Source: Bacteroidetes bacterium 43-16 (GTDB taxonomy: Bacteria > Bacteroidota > Bacteroidia > Chitinophagales > Chitinophagaceae). From it: DNA of 64,000 bases. The stretch covers positions 62,001 to 126,000 of the forward strand of contig MKTB01000005.1 in NCBI GenBank assembly GCA_001897525.1, written 5' to 3'. Each line of letters opens with the position of its first letter. The first letter of the stretch is position 1. Positions 52,367 through 61,071 of the stretch are shown piece after piece. Below the pieces are notes generated by a model. The model saw only the letters and a list, made by a program, of their open reading frames with translations. It ran no database searches and was not told the origin of the DNA. The translations under genes were made by a program, and so were the position numbers.

Positions 52367-52607
52367 AGAATTTATAGTATAAAGTCATAGACGTAAAACT
52401 TTAACCTTTTATTGTTATTTATTTAAGCATATTTTAAATCTTTCAGGTATTCCGGCATAAACTCATGCAATATGGAGTAAATACTCAAAATATTATGCGT
52501 ACAGGGCTAAACAAAAAATAAAACCTGTTCTCATCAACATTTACAAACCAATAAGAATTTATTGATGTCTAAGTAGTTACAAATCACTCTGAAAACAGTA
52601 TCCTATT

Positions 52608-54428
52608 ATGAATCTTAAACATTTGTTGCTGGGTTTATCCACTATCTGCTCCGCGGACTATGCAATGGCAGCGACCAACATTAATACGCCCACAGTAAGC
52701 GGGGTCTGGACCGCTCAAAATTCCCCTTACTACATTTATAATGACATTACGGTGCCGCTCAACAGTTCTTTACAGATCAAGCCCGGCGTACAGGTCATCT
52801 TTATGGGTAATTACCAGATTACAGCAGAAGGAAGATTTACAGCCATTGGCAGTCCGGAACAAAAGATCACGTTTAAATCCAATGATACTACAGGATGGAA
52901 CAACTATACCGTCGCTGATGGGGGCTGGAAGGGCATTTATATCATGGAGCAGGACATCTCCAGCGTAAATGATCCTACCCTGGAACACTGCATTTTCAGG
53001 GATATGAAAAGTCTGCAAAATTCATGTATTGTCAGCATCTCACAGAATATGAACATCAATAACTGTGACTTTTTTCATAATTACACAGAAGGGCTTATTT
53101 TATCCTTACTACGCTTTGGCAATGCGCCTTATTACAGGAGTACCAGTAAGCTGAAATTCACCCATAACAATATTTACAACAATTATGCAGGAAGGATCAT
53201 GCACACGCTGTACATGGATAGTGTGACGGTAAGCTACAATAAATTCTATAATAACCAGAGTAAATACGACACTTATGCCAAAAGCTCCCTGCATGATACC
53301 AGTACCCATGTATTCCTGTTTGATCACAATGAAATGTACAACAATAGTGTACAGGAAAATGCCGCAATTTTGGATTGTGGCCAGGGTGGATATGCCTTCA
53401 TCAGGAATAACAAATTTTACCAGAACAATACCACATTAAGAGGTGCCGTGTCTGTACGGTCTATAACCGGCCTGGTTGATGGCAATTATATTGCCAACAA
53501 CAACAGGACCCAGAAAGGGGGCTTTTTTTGCGGCATCAATGATGGCGGCAGCGGTCTGCACCTTTTAGGACAAACGATTATATCCGACAAACCTAACTGG
53601 AATATGTACACGGTAAGCAATAATGTTATTGTCAATAATCATTCTGATATTAATGGGGCCGGTATCTGGGCCAATCACTGTAAAGTAAATATTGTCAACA
53701 ATACCATTATGAACAATACCTCAGAGGACAATGGCGCTGCCATTCACGGCTGGGGCTCTTATTGCAAAGTAAATGTGCAAAACAATATTATCTATGGCAA
53801 TAAATCAATTACCTCCTATTATGACACCGGCTACTATGCATTTAACTTTAGCCCGGTGATGGCAGGTGTAAATGTCTCCAACAACCTGATACAGTACACT
53901 TACAGCAATGCTCCTGCCAATATACAGGGGCTGGCGCAGAATACTTATGATCATAATTTAAGCTTATTGTCACCCACAACGGATGCGGGTTCCATCTATA
54001 GCGCATTAAGTGCCGACTTTAGTCCTGTTGCTTCCAGCCTGAATATCATCAACAGGGGTACGAACAGCGCACCGGACCATGGCGATAAGGATTACCTGGG
54101 TAATCCCCGGATCTCTGGAAATAGTATAGATATAGGTGCGATAGAATTTTCCGGGAATCCGAGCCGTATTGCGAACAATGCACTCAGCAGCCAGATCAAA
54201 CTCTACCCTGTTCCTGCACGACAGCTGATCAACCTGGAAAATAATACCGGGAAAACTATTAAGCTGGCGCAACTGTTTAATATGAACGGACAGCAGTTTG
54301 AAGTCCCGGTCTCAGCAAACGGGAAAGTAATGCGCTTTGACCTGAGTCATATCGCCAGAGGCACTTACTATATTATGTTGACCCTTTCAGACGGACAACA
54401 GGCCGCTCAAGCGTTTACGGCGCTATAA
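52608..54428 (+). CDS. Secreted right-handed beta-helix protein with T9SS sorting domain
   Basis: A 606-residue exported protein. Signal peptide at 1-21 (ending AMAA); a long parallel beta-helix region (about 50-500) with Asn-rich coils such as NINNCDFFHNYTEG, THNNIYNNYAGRI, VSYNKFYNNQSKY, IRNNKFYQNNTTLRG, VNIVNNTIMNNTSEDNGAAIHG; and a type A T9SS C-terminal domain (IKLYPVPARQLINLEN... ARGTYYIMLTLSDG). The fold is shared with pectate lyases and polysaccharide-binding proteins; no catalytic set is identified. Confidence 0.82.
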   Translation: MNLKHLLLGLSTICSADYAMAATNINTPTVSGVWTAQNSPYYIYNDITVPLNSSLQIKPGVQVIFMGNYQITAEGRFTAIGSPEQKITFKSNDTTGWNNYTVADGGWKGIYIMEQDISSVNDPTLEHCIFRDMKSLQNSCIVSISQNMNINNCDFFHNYTEGLILSLLRFGNAPYYRSTSKLKFTHNNIYNNYAGRIMHTLYMDSVTVSYNKFYNNQSKYDTYAKSSLHDTSTHVFLFDHNEMYNNSVQENAAILDCGQGGYAFIRNNKFYQNNTTLRGAVSVRSITGLVDGNYIANNNRTQKGGFFCGINDGGSGLHLLGQTIISDKPNWNMYTVSNNVIVNNHSDINGAGIWANHCKVNIVNNTIMNNTSEDNGAAIHGWGSYCKVNVQNNIIYGNKSITSYYDTGYYAFNFSPVMAGVNVSNNLIQYTYSNAPANIQGLAQNTYDHNLSLLSPTTDAGSIYSALSADFSPVASSLNIINRGTNSAPDHGDKDYLGNPRISGNSIDIGAIEFSGNPSRIANNALSSQIKLYPVPARQLINLENNTGKTIKLAQLFNMNGQQFEVPVSANGKVMRFDLSHIARGTYYIMLTLSDGQQAAQAFTAL

Positions 54429-54439
54429 TCAGAAATTTT

Positions 54440-54490
54440 ATAAACTTAGGAAACATCAAAAAAGGATTGTCTTATGGACAATCCTTTTTT
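54440..54490. repeat. 51-base duplicated terminator segment, copy 1
   Basis: ATAAACTTAGGAAACATCAA followed by a 14-base-stem hairpin (AAAAAAGGATTGTC-TTATG-GACAATCCTTTTTT). It recurs in the same orientation at 57022-57074. Here the hairpin (54458-54490) acts as terminator between the beta-helix gene and the converging HEIGH gene. Confidence 0.9.
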
Positions 54491-54587
54491 GGCAGTATAG
54501 AGCAAAGGTATCTCCGCTTTGTTCCATGGTTTAAATATTTCTTTGTATTTGTACTGATCACTTATCTGCAAAAAGCTCAATTCTTTT

Positions 54588-55280
54588 TTAATCTTTTTTG
54601 ATGTAATTGTCGAAGTCGGGAAGTTGCTTGCTTTCATAAATTTCTACAAACTGAGCAAATTGTATATATCCATACTTATAAGGATCAGCAGCAAGTTCCT
54701 CATAATTTTGGGTGATGTATTTTTTGTAATCTTCATTTTTCGGAACCGGATTTTTTAATCTTTGCAGCATTTTCCGGGCATAATCGTAACATTTTTTCAA
54801 ATTTTTCTTTTCACCAATAGATCTCCAATACAAAATGGCTAGTGTATTGGCAGCATATTCACTGTCGTAAGCGTTTTCAAATGATTTGCCTGCATATGTG
54901 AAAAAAGAATGCCCTATTTCATGAGCAAGATAAAATCCGTTAAAAAATAATCCGAAAACGGCTCTACCTTCATTTGCTCCCCCGGCAATTTCGGAGAAAA
55001 ACTTTTTTTGTGGTGTTATAACCTCTGTCCAAAATGGAAGATTGACCTTATTAGCTTTAATGAAAATCAAATAAGGTGTCGTGTTTTTGATCGCAACAAT
55101 TTCACGTAGGTCAACACCTGGTTTTCGGGCATAAATCCTATCTGCCATTTGCTGAATCAGTTTGTTGGCATCTGCAACCAAGGCAGAAGAATCGTTGTAA
55201 GAGGAAAACCACTTGTTGGTTTGTGCTAATGAAAGTGTGTACAGGCAAACAAGTATTGAGATTAGTAATAGTTTTTTCAT
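54588..55280 (-). CDS. Exported putative zinc metalloprotease (HEIGH motif)
   Basis: A 230-residue exported protein. The start at 55280 gives a clean signal peptide (MKKLLLISILVCLYTLSLAQ); the frame is open to 55340. The zincin motif HEIGH occurs in FYLAHEIGHSFFTYAG near residue 123, with downstream SEYAANTLAILYW offering the third ligand Glu (gluzincin-like). No recognised peptidase family is assigned. The gene looks more A/T-rich by eye than its neighbours and lies inside the block bracketed by the 51-base direct repeats. Confidence 0.7.
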   Translation of the reverse strand: MKKLLLISILVCLYTLSLAQTNKWFSSYNDSSALVADANKLIQQMADRIYARKPGVDLREIVAIKNTTPYLIFIKANKVNLPFWTEVITPQKKFFSEIAGGANEGRAVFGLFFNGFYLAHEIGHSFFTYAGKSFENAYDSEYAANTLAILYWRSIGEKKNLKKCYDYARKMLQRLKNPVPKNEDYKKYITQNYEELAADPYKYGYIQFAQFVEIYESKQLPDFDNYIKKD

Positions 55281-55503
55281 TTTGGTCTGCTTATAGTCTA
55301 ACATTTTAAAATCACTGCTTACAAGGGTCTGCTGCAGCATTAGTATTCTATGGGAAGGGAGCCTCTGTTAATAAAAAGTTCAACCTAGATGATTTGAGCC
55401 CGATGAAGCATCGGGCTCAATATCAGACCCAATTTAATAGCTAAATCCAGGTATGCTTTTGAAGATACTCGACCTCTTTTTATAATGGGCCTTTAAGTAA
55501 AGA

Positions 55504-56712
55504 CTACAGCACTACCATCTTTTTAGTATCCACTAATTGACCATCTGTAAATAAACTGTACAGGTAGGTGCCGGGCTGTAAGGATTGTGCATGAACAGAA
55601 ATACTGGAAGCACCGTTTTGTATATCCAGCTTCTGCACCTGCCTTCCGTTCAGATCATAGATGCAGATAAAAGACCGGCTCACTTCGGGTGCAACTTTAA
55701 ACCTGATGACAGTGGCCTCACTAAAAGGATTAGGGGCATTCTGATAAAGAATAGAAGTTGTTTTGGAAATGATTGCCGAAGCAGATGCCTGATTAGCTTT
55801 CAGGCTGCTGACTTCCTGCTTCAGGGCTTCTATTTCACTCTTCTGATCCTTTAAAGCGGTCAAAAGCAATGGAATGAATTCTGTATAGTTAAGCGCATAA
55901 TCACCCTTTTCACTTACAGAAACTAAATTGGGGAATACCTGCTCTACTTCCTGTGCAATGAAGCCAAAATGTTCTTTATCATCAGCCGGCCTGTCCTTTT
56001 CTTTTTTAAAATTATAAGTATAAGACTTAATATCATAAAGCCCGGAAGGAACAGTTGCTATTGGTTTGATATTTTCCTTTTTATTCCGGTCTGAGACATA
56101 GCTAATAGAATTACATAAAATATTATAGGTCCTTATATCATAGCCAATTGCTGCATCTTGTCCCACACCAAGCTTACTGATAAAGACACCATTATTTATT
56201 CCCCCGGAAATCCTTCCACCATTGCTGACATTGTCCTGTGCACTGGCAAGCTGTAGATGCACAATCCCCATGATTGAATTCATATCTGTCCCTGATCCTG
56301 CGGAGGGATTAGAATACAAGGTAAAAAGTGAAGACTTTACCAGGCCATTTGCATCTGCCATTAACAATTTATGACCCGAACTTTTTAATGTGCCAATGCC
56401 AACATTTTCACCCGGGTCTATCCAAAAGAGCCTCCGTGGCGTGGTCGGCGGACTAGTAGACGGATCTCCGTCTATGACCTCAAATGTATTCGTACTTAAA
56501 CTAGCTAAAAAGGGAATCGCACGAATGACTCTAAAACATGGATCGTTGAGCGAAGTATTTTTAACCTCCAGTTTAGCCCCGGGTGTAGTAGTACCAATAC
56601 CTACTTTGCTGTTAGTAGAAATGGGGTTAGTTCCTGCCCATTGAGCAGAAGCCAGGTGGGGCGTAGCAAGTAAAGCAATTGGTGTAAAAAAGTAGATTAG
56701 TTTTCTTTTCAT
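55504..56712 (-). CDS. Tail-fibre-type chaperone (Peptidase S74) protein with T9SS sorting domain, paralogue 1
   Basis: A 402-residue exported protein (signal peptide ending LASAQ; the frame is open to 56766 but the signal places the start at 56712). An N-terminal fibre-like region (about 30-200, STNSKVGIGTTTPGAKLEV) leads to the intramolecular chaperone domain starting SDRNKKENI: Ser207 and Lys212 keep the S-D-x-x-x-K self-cleavage spacing, and HFGFIAQEVEQVFPNLV and YTEFIPLLLTALKDQ follow. A short coiled coil (QKSEIEALKQEVSSLKA) precedes a type A T9SS domain (YQNAPNPFSEATVIRF... GTYLYSLFTDGQ, about 323-402). Confidence 0.85.
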   Translation of the reverse strand: MKRKLIYFFTPIALLATPHLASAQWAGTNPISTNSKVGIGTTTPGAKLEVKNTSLNDPCFRVIRAIPFLASLSTNTFEVIDGDPSTSPPTTPRRLFWIDPGENVGIGTLKSSGHKLLMADANGLVKSSLFTLYSNPSAGSGTDMNSIMGIVHLQLASAQDNVSNGGRISGGINNGVFISKLGVGQDAAIGYDIRTYNILCNSISYVSDRNKKENIKPIATVPSGLYDIKSYTYNFKKEKDRPADDKEHFGFIAQEVEQVFPNLVSVSEKGDYALNYTEFIPLLLTALKDQKSEIEALKQEVSSLKANQASASAIISKTTSILYQNAPNPFSEATVIRFKVAPEVSRSFICIYDLNGRQVQKLDIQNGASSISVHAQSLQPGTYLYSLFTDGQLVDTKKMVVL

Positions 56713-56977
56713 AACATATAGTTTTAATGGGTGAAATGTAAATATATATAATAATTCATCACACAATCAAAACAATTGATTAGAAATATAACTAATTTAA
56801 TCTACGGATAATTTAATCTACTCAATATCAATTGGAACAATTTAAAAATTTGTAGAGTGAGCATTATCATGCATAATGTTTAGCAAGTCTGAACAGAAAG
56901 CATTCGATAAACAGTACACCTTTGAATTGCATATACGGAACAGTTAATAAAGGGATTTTAAATTCCATGTTATCCAT

Positions 56978-57010
56978 TGTTCGACATGCGCTTCGCTAAC
57001 ATGTCGAACA
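56978..57010. repeat. TGTTCGACATG hairpin
   Basis: 11-base perfect arms TGTTCGACATG/CATGTCGAACA around an 11-base loop, in the 616-base gap between the two S74/T9SS genes. The TTCGACA word recurs in the other dispersed repeats. The remaining 56713-56977 is A/T-rich and shows no gene. Confidence 0.7.
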
Positions 57011-57021
57011 GCAGTTATTTA

Positions 57022-57074
57022 ATAAACTTAGGAAACATCAAAAAAAGGATTGTCTTATGGACAATCCTTTTTTT
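57022..57074. repeat. 51-base duplicated terminator segment, copy 2
   Basis: Matches 54440-54490 apart from one extra A and one extra T in the homopolymer runs; same orientation. The hairpin occupies 57040-57074. No gene ends immediately upstream on the plus strand; on the minus strand it could terminate the gene ending at 57329. Confidence 0.9.
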
Positions 57075-57130
57075 GATCGTGTTAATGGTGCAGGTGCTGC
57101 TTCAAAGCTTCTTTGAGAATCTTTATAAAT

Positions 57131-57256
57131 GAGGGTGTCTAAAAAGCCAAGATTCTTGTCACATTGAGCTTGTCGAAATGCGGCAAGAATTGAGCATCAA
57201 ATTTGTCTATGTTTCGACAAGCTCAATATGACACATTTGGGAGCCTTTTTAGACAC
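57131..57256. mobile_element. MITE-like element, copy 2
   Basis: Reverse-complement copy of the element at 25580-25720. Ends are GAGGGTGTCTAAAAAGCC and the complement of GTGTCTAAAAAGGCTCCC; inside are two TTGAGCTTGTCGAA arms. It has no coding capacity. The first copy has about 15 additional bases in the middle. Confidence 0.75.
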
Positions 57257-57328
57257 TGCCATATCAGCACAACTAGGATAGTATGGTATCAAAATCGGCT
57301 AAGTGTGTATTATATTTGAAAACTAAAC

Positions 57329-58648
57329 TTAGTCAATCACCACCATTTTTTTAGAGTCTATTAATTGACCTTCTACCACAAGACTGTAAATGTAAGTACC
57401 CGGGGACAGGATATTTGCCGGTACTACTATTTGAGCATTGGCTTCCCTGATAGTCATTCTTTTTATTTGTTTGCCATTAAGGTCATATATGCCTATAAAA
57501 GCATTGTCAAATTTGCCGGTAATGCTGAACCGGATCGTTGTTTCCCGGTTAAAAGGATTGGGAGTATTCTGGTATAGCAACGAGCCTTTAAGTAGGGCTA
57601 CCGCATTATTTACCGGTTCATTATTCTTTAGAGGCATTCCATTTATCGCGTCTTCCAATGCGGTTATTCTTTTATCCTGTTCTTCTATACTAGCTTCTAA
57701 TGCTGTGATCTTTTGATCTTGTTCTTTTAAAGCTTGTAATAACAAAGGAATAAATTCTGTGTAATTAACAGCGTACTCTCCATTTTCATCCTTGTGGATC
57801 AGATTAGGGAATAAAGGCTCTATTTCCTGGGCTATAAAACCATAATGAGTCCTGTTGTCAAAATTCCTTTTCCCTTTATACTCTTCCGTTTTAAATTCAT
57901 AGGAGTATGGCTTCAACTGAAAAAGCTGATCTTTTATAGATGGAAGTTCATTGATATTTTTTTTAAATTTCTTATCTGAAGTTTGCCAAGAAGTGGTACA
58001 GTATGCTTCTCCATCAACATACAACTCATAAGTGCCAGATCCTATAGATCCTATGTGAACCTGATTGTTACACTTAATAAACGGACCCCACAAATCAATA
58101 GAATTACCTCCCATCCCAGCAATTGTTCTAATACCCATTATACTCCTAAGATTCATATTCAGGTCTGTTGTGGCTGTATGATTTCCCAGGTTATCACCAG
58201 CACTCGGAGGCAAGCTTACGGAATTACCTCCTGATATAGATAAGGTACTACCTGAAATACTTAAGGTTTGAGCTGCCGGTATAGCCTGAGTCTCCAGGAT
58301 GCCACTGCTGCCAACGGTCACCATTTTATTGGCACCCGGACTGGCGAGTCTCTGGATACCTACGTAACCGCCTCCATCGATCCAGAAGTCCAGTTCAGTA
58401 CCATAATTCCAGACTTCTACAATATTATTAAAACCAGATACCAGGCCTGTCCTCTTGACTTTTAAACCAACAGGATAGGGAGAGCCCGTTGAGATATCCA
58501 GCTGAGCGGCCGGTGAGGACACGCCTATACCCACCTTACCTGTAGTTGTTGTAGGTGTCGCAGTTCCTGTCCATACGTTTTGGGCATTTGCGGCAAAGGC
58601 CATGCCGAGCAATAAAGCCGAGAGGGCTATTGTTTTATTCTTTTTCAT
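57329..58648 (-). CDS. Tail-fibre-type chaperone (Peptidase S74) protein with T9SS sorting domain, paralogue 2
   Basis: A 439-residue exported protein: signal peptide 1-22 (ending ANAQ), fibre-like N-terminal region with a GKVGIGVSSPAAQLDIS opening like paralogue 1, then the S74 chaperone domain from SDKKFKKNI (Ser224, Lys229), HYGFIAQEIEPLFPNL and YTEFIPLLLQALKEQ, a heptad coiled coil (QKITALEASIEEQDKRITALEDAI, about 312-335) and a type A T9SS domain (YQNTPNPFNRETTIRF... GTYIYSLVVEGQ, about 359-439). It is related to paralogue 1 mainly in the chaperone and C-terminal domains; the fibre parts differ. Confidence 0.85.
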   Translation of the reverse strand: MKKNKTIALSALLLGMAFAANAQNVWTGTATPTTTTGKVGIGVSSPAAQLDISTGSPYPVGLKVKRTGLVSGFNNIVEVWNYGTELDFWIDGGGYVGIQRLASPGANKMVTVGSSGILETQAIPAAQTLSISGSTLSISGGNSVSLPPSAGDNLGNHTATTDLNMNLRSIMGIRTIAGMGGNSIDLWGPFIKCNNQVHIGSIGSGTYELYVDGEAYCTTSWQTSDKKFKKNINELPSIKDQLFQLKPYSYEFKTEEYKGKRNFDNRTHYGFIAQEIEPLFPNLIHKDENGEYAVNYTEFIPLLLQALKEQDQKITALEASIEEQDKRITALEDAINGMPLKNNEPVNNAVALLKGSLLYQNTPNPFNRETTIRFSITGKFDNAFIGIYDLNGKQIKRMTIREANAQIVVPANILSPGTYIYSLVVEGQLIDSKKMVVID

Positions 58649-58804
58649 AAATGTAACTGTTAAGCCCCTGTCTTGACCGCCATGGAGTCGTTTATTCAGC
58701 GGACACCCTATTTATCCAGGTTTACCGGTGCAGTTCCTGTTGACTTTGTATTCGCGAAATACAGGCTAAGCTATCTACTATCCGGTGCAGAAAAAAAGGA
58801 ACAT

Positions 58805-58846
58805 TTTACGGTTGTGGTGTCTGAGTTTACGGTTGTGGCATTTGAG
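58805..58846. repeat. 21-bp tandem duplication TTTACGGTTGTGG
   Basis: TTTACGGTTGTGGTGTCTGAG (58805-58825) followed by TTTACGGTTGTGGCATTTGAG (58826-58846) and a decayed third start. It lies upstream of the S74/T9SS paralogue 2. A 61-codon frame crosses it, but nothing supports its being a gene. Confidence 0.8.
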
Positions 58847-58925
58847 TTCACCGGCTAACTGTGGATCAATTTAAAAAAGTTGTGTAGACTATGATAGCCC
58901 GACAAGGAGAGTTACCGGAAATAAA

Positions 58926-58953
58926 AAAGCCCCCGGAAAATCCGGGAGCTTTG
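58926..58953 (-). terminator. Terminator after tRNA-Glu
   Basis: 12-base stem with one mismatch (AAAGCTCCCGGA/TCCGGGGGCTTT on the minus strand) followed by TTTTTT in that direction, 7 bases beyond the tRNA. Confidence 0.85.
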
Positions 58954-58959
58954 AGGCTG

Positions 58960-59031
58960 TACCACGTACGGGAATCGAACCCGTGATTCCTCCGTGAAAG
59001 GGAGGCGTCTTAACCCCTTGACCAACGCGGC
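58960..59031 (-). tRNA. tRNA-Glu, anticodon UUC
   Basis: Minus-strand cloverleaf: acceptor GCCGCGT/ACGTGGT (G-U at the first pair), D arm GTC/GAC, anticodon arm CCTCC-CTTTCAC-GGAGG reading GAA, T arm ACGGG-TTCGATT-CCCGT, discriminator A, no encoded CCA. Its 5' end faces the defence locus. Confidence 0.95.
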
Positions 59032-59365
59032 TTAAAACGATAAATTATGTAAGACAGGCTTTAAAACCTTGTACCCCGGAGGGGAATATGATTGAAACTT
59101 TAAGTACCTTTTTTGATGTTTTGGATCAAATTATTCACGCAGATCAACTGCAAAAAAAAGATCCTGATCAAAGAAATAAACCTAATCGCAAACTTGGATT
59201 ATAGTTAAATATACTCTGTTTTTTATCAATGGCTTTAAGAACTACTGTAAGAGCTACTGTCTACTTCTCTGTTTGACGAGTGCAAAAGTAAATCAAGATT
59301 TTGATTCAGCAAAAAATATTTTTTTTAAGTTCTTTCATTTTAAAAACATTGAATTACTTGCTCAA
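59032..59365. other. Gap between tRNA-Glu and the defence locus
   Basis: 334 bases, A/T-rich, without a supportable gene, repeat or exact promoter box. It presumably contains the tRNA-Glu promoter and the 3' end of the gajA-gajB transcript; no obvious terminator hairpin or attachment-site duplication of the tRNA is seen. Confidence 0.5.
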
Positions 59366-61057
59366 CTATAATAACACGCACGGCTGACTCGTCGGGGTGA
59401 GAAATGATGTCAATTTTTTTGCTCTGGTAACCGCCACTCTTAAAACCAATTTGTCTTGTTCGATCCGTTTAGGATCTAGATTGACTATTGGATTATATAG
59501 CTCCTCCCAAATAATAACTTCATCGAACTCTTTGCCCTTTGATTTATGTAAGTTCATGACAAAGATACCGGTGTATTTGCGATTAGTCATTGCGAAGTGT
59601 TCTTGAGTAAGCGCTTCCTCCACCAAAATGGAAGCTCGAAAATACGCTTTACTATCTCTCCATTTCTCAGTTAATTTACTCAACAGTAGAGCACCTTTAT
59701 TTAAAAGCCTCAGATATATTGCATCCTCATATATGTTTCGTAGTATTTCGTGCGCGGAATTTTGGAACAAATTCCGAACTAATATCCAGTCTTTATCCGG
59801 ACCGCCTGTAAAAGCAATGTTGTTTCGTTGCACCACAATTTTCTCGATTTCATCAATAAGCACCTTTCGTTTTGCCCCAGCTATTTTGTTACCAGGAACA
59901 TATGATTCCAAAAAGCTAACTATTTTAAGATCTGCCTGGCTTATCCTTGCGCCCTTTCTTCCTTTAATGTGATGAACAATATATCGGATTAGGGTATCAA
60001 TACCCCAATCATTTGTTGGTTCCATTACTTTCGCAATAATCGCGGCAGAAAGGGATGGTCCTTCAGGGTCTATTACGACATCATGGCTTATTTTTTTAGA
60101 AGTAAGGTAGGAGGAGATTTTCAAAGTGTCACTCTTTCTTTTGACCAATATTGCTAATGACCAATCACTATTCCCCTTATCTGCTTTTTTACGTGCGAAA
60201 GCATTTTGTAAAGTAAGAAAAAGTGGCAATCTAGTGTCGCTTCGATAGAACCTATACATTAATATTTGTACATTTTTATATTTCTTCCCCTTATTTTTTC
60301 CAGTCAGTAAATCATCACCAAATTGAACGATGTCTAAACCAGAGCTTCTGTTGTTTTCCTTGCCAAGATCAATCCTCAAGCAATTGAAATATTCAACGAA
60401 TTCAGGAATTCTTTTAACAGAAGCACCTCTGAATTCAAATATTCGTTGGTTTAGATCTGCTAAAGCTATTATATTTGATTTTCGCCCCAACAATTGGACA
60501 ATTTTCCATTCGTTTGAATCTGTATCTTGAAACTCATCGACAATGATATATGGATATGTATCCGACAGTAAATCACATATTTTTTGCGATTTCTCTAACA
60601 GATTAGATGCCACTTCGGCAAACAAATCGAAACAAAGAATGCCGTCCTTGTCAAGCAGATTATACTTATAATCTATTAAATCTTTCTTGTTTCCAATCCC
60701 TGCACTACTGGCTGCAAAGTTTGGAGGGCTAATTAATTTTAATTTACGATGCCTCACAAGCAGATAGCCATGAGATTGAATAATTGACCAGGTAAACCCG
60801 TGATATGTATTTATTTCTAAATTTCGCTTGTTTGCTCCAGATATTAAATGTTTTGCCTGCTCGTCAATTCTTGAAATCGTAGCACGTGCGAAGCTCAAGA
60901 ACAGAATTTTTTGATTTTTTTTCAGCAATCCATCATTTAATATCGTGTGGGCTTTTAATAAAGCGAGTGTAGTCTTACCAGCTCCTGGTCCCCCCTCAAC
61001 TAAAATGTGGCCATTGTGGTCCAATACCGATTGTCTTTTATCGCAAATAGTCATCAT
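59366..61057 (-). CDS. gajB: GajB-like UvrD/Rep helicase of a Gabija defence system
   Basis: A 563-residue superfamily 1 helicase predicted to be the GajB partner of the nuclease GajA. Motifs: Walker A EGGPGAGKTTLALLKA near residue 21, LFLSFARATISRIDEQA (motif Ia), INTYHGFTWSIIQSHG, Walker B IIVDEFQDTDSNEW near residue 170, ADLNQRIFEFRGAS (motif III), and C-terminal MNLHKSKGKEFDEVIIWEE and LRVAVTRAKK (motif VI). In known Gabija, GajB senses or processes DNA ends and nucleotide and assembles with GajA. It starts 14 bases after gajA stops. It is somewhat longer than typical GajB (about 500 aa). Confidence 0.87.
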   Translation of the reverse strand: MMTICDKRQSVLDHNGHILVEGGPGAGKTTLALLKAHTILNDGLLKKNQKILFLSFARATISRIDEQAKHLISGANKRNLEINTYHGFTWSIIQSHGYLLVRHRKLKLISPPNFAASSAGIGNKKDLIDYKYNLLDKDGILCFDLFAEVASNLLEKSQKICDLLSDTYPYIIVDEFQDTDSNEWKIVQLLGRKSNIIALADLNQRIFEFRGASVKRIPEFVEYFNCLRIDLGKENNRSSGLDIVQFGDDLLTGKNKGKKYKNVQILMYRFYRSDTRLPLFLTLQNAFARKKADKGNSDWSLAILVKRKSDTLKISSYLTSKKISHDVVIDPEGPSLSAAIIAKVMEPTNDWGIDTLIRYIVHHIKGRKGARISQADLKIVSFLESYVPGNKIAGAKRKVLIDEIEKIVVQRNNIAFTGGPDKDWILVRNLFQNSAHEILRNIYEDAIYLRLLNKGALLLSKLTEKWRDSKAYFRASILVEEALTQEHFAMTNRKYTGIFVMNLHKSKGKEFDEVIIWEELYNPIVNLDPKRIEQDKLVLRVAVTRAKKLTSFLTPTSQPCVLL

Positions 61058-61071
61058 TTATGAATTGGAGG

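Noticed and set aside
54446-54637. 63-codon minus-strand frame
   Set aside because: It begins inside the HEIGH gene 3' end and crosses the terminator hairpin.
58673-58858. 61-codon plus-strand frame with a 7-residue repeat (FTVVVSE/FTVVAFE)
   Set aside because: The repeat is explained by a 21-bp DNA tandem duplication; there is no promoter box, homology or terminator.
58960-59031. tRNA-Glu as integration site of the defence locus
   Set aside because: The locus lies on the 5' side of the tRNA, no duplicated tRNA 3' end was found in the gap, and no integrase is in view; the adjacency is noted only as context.
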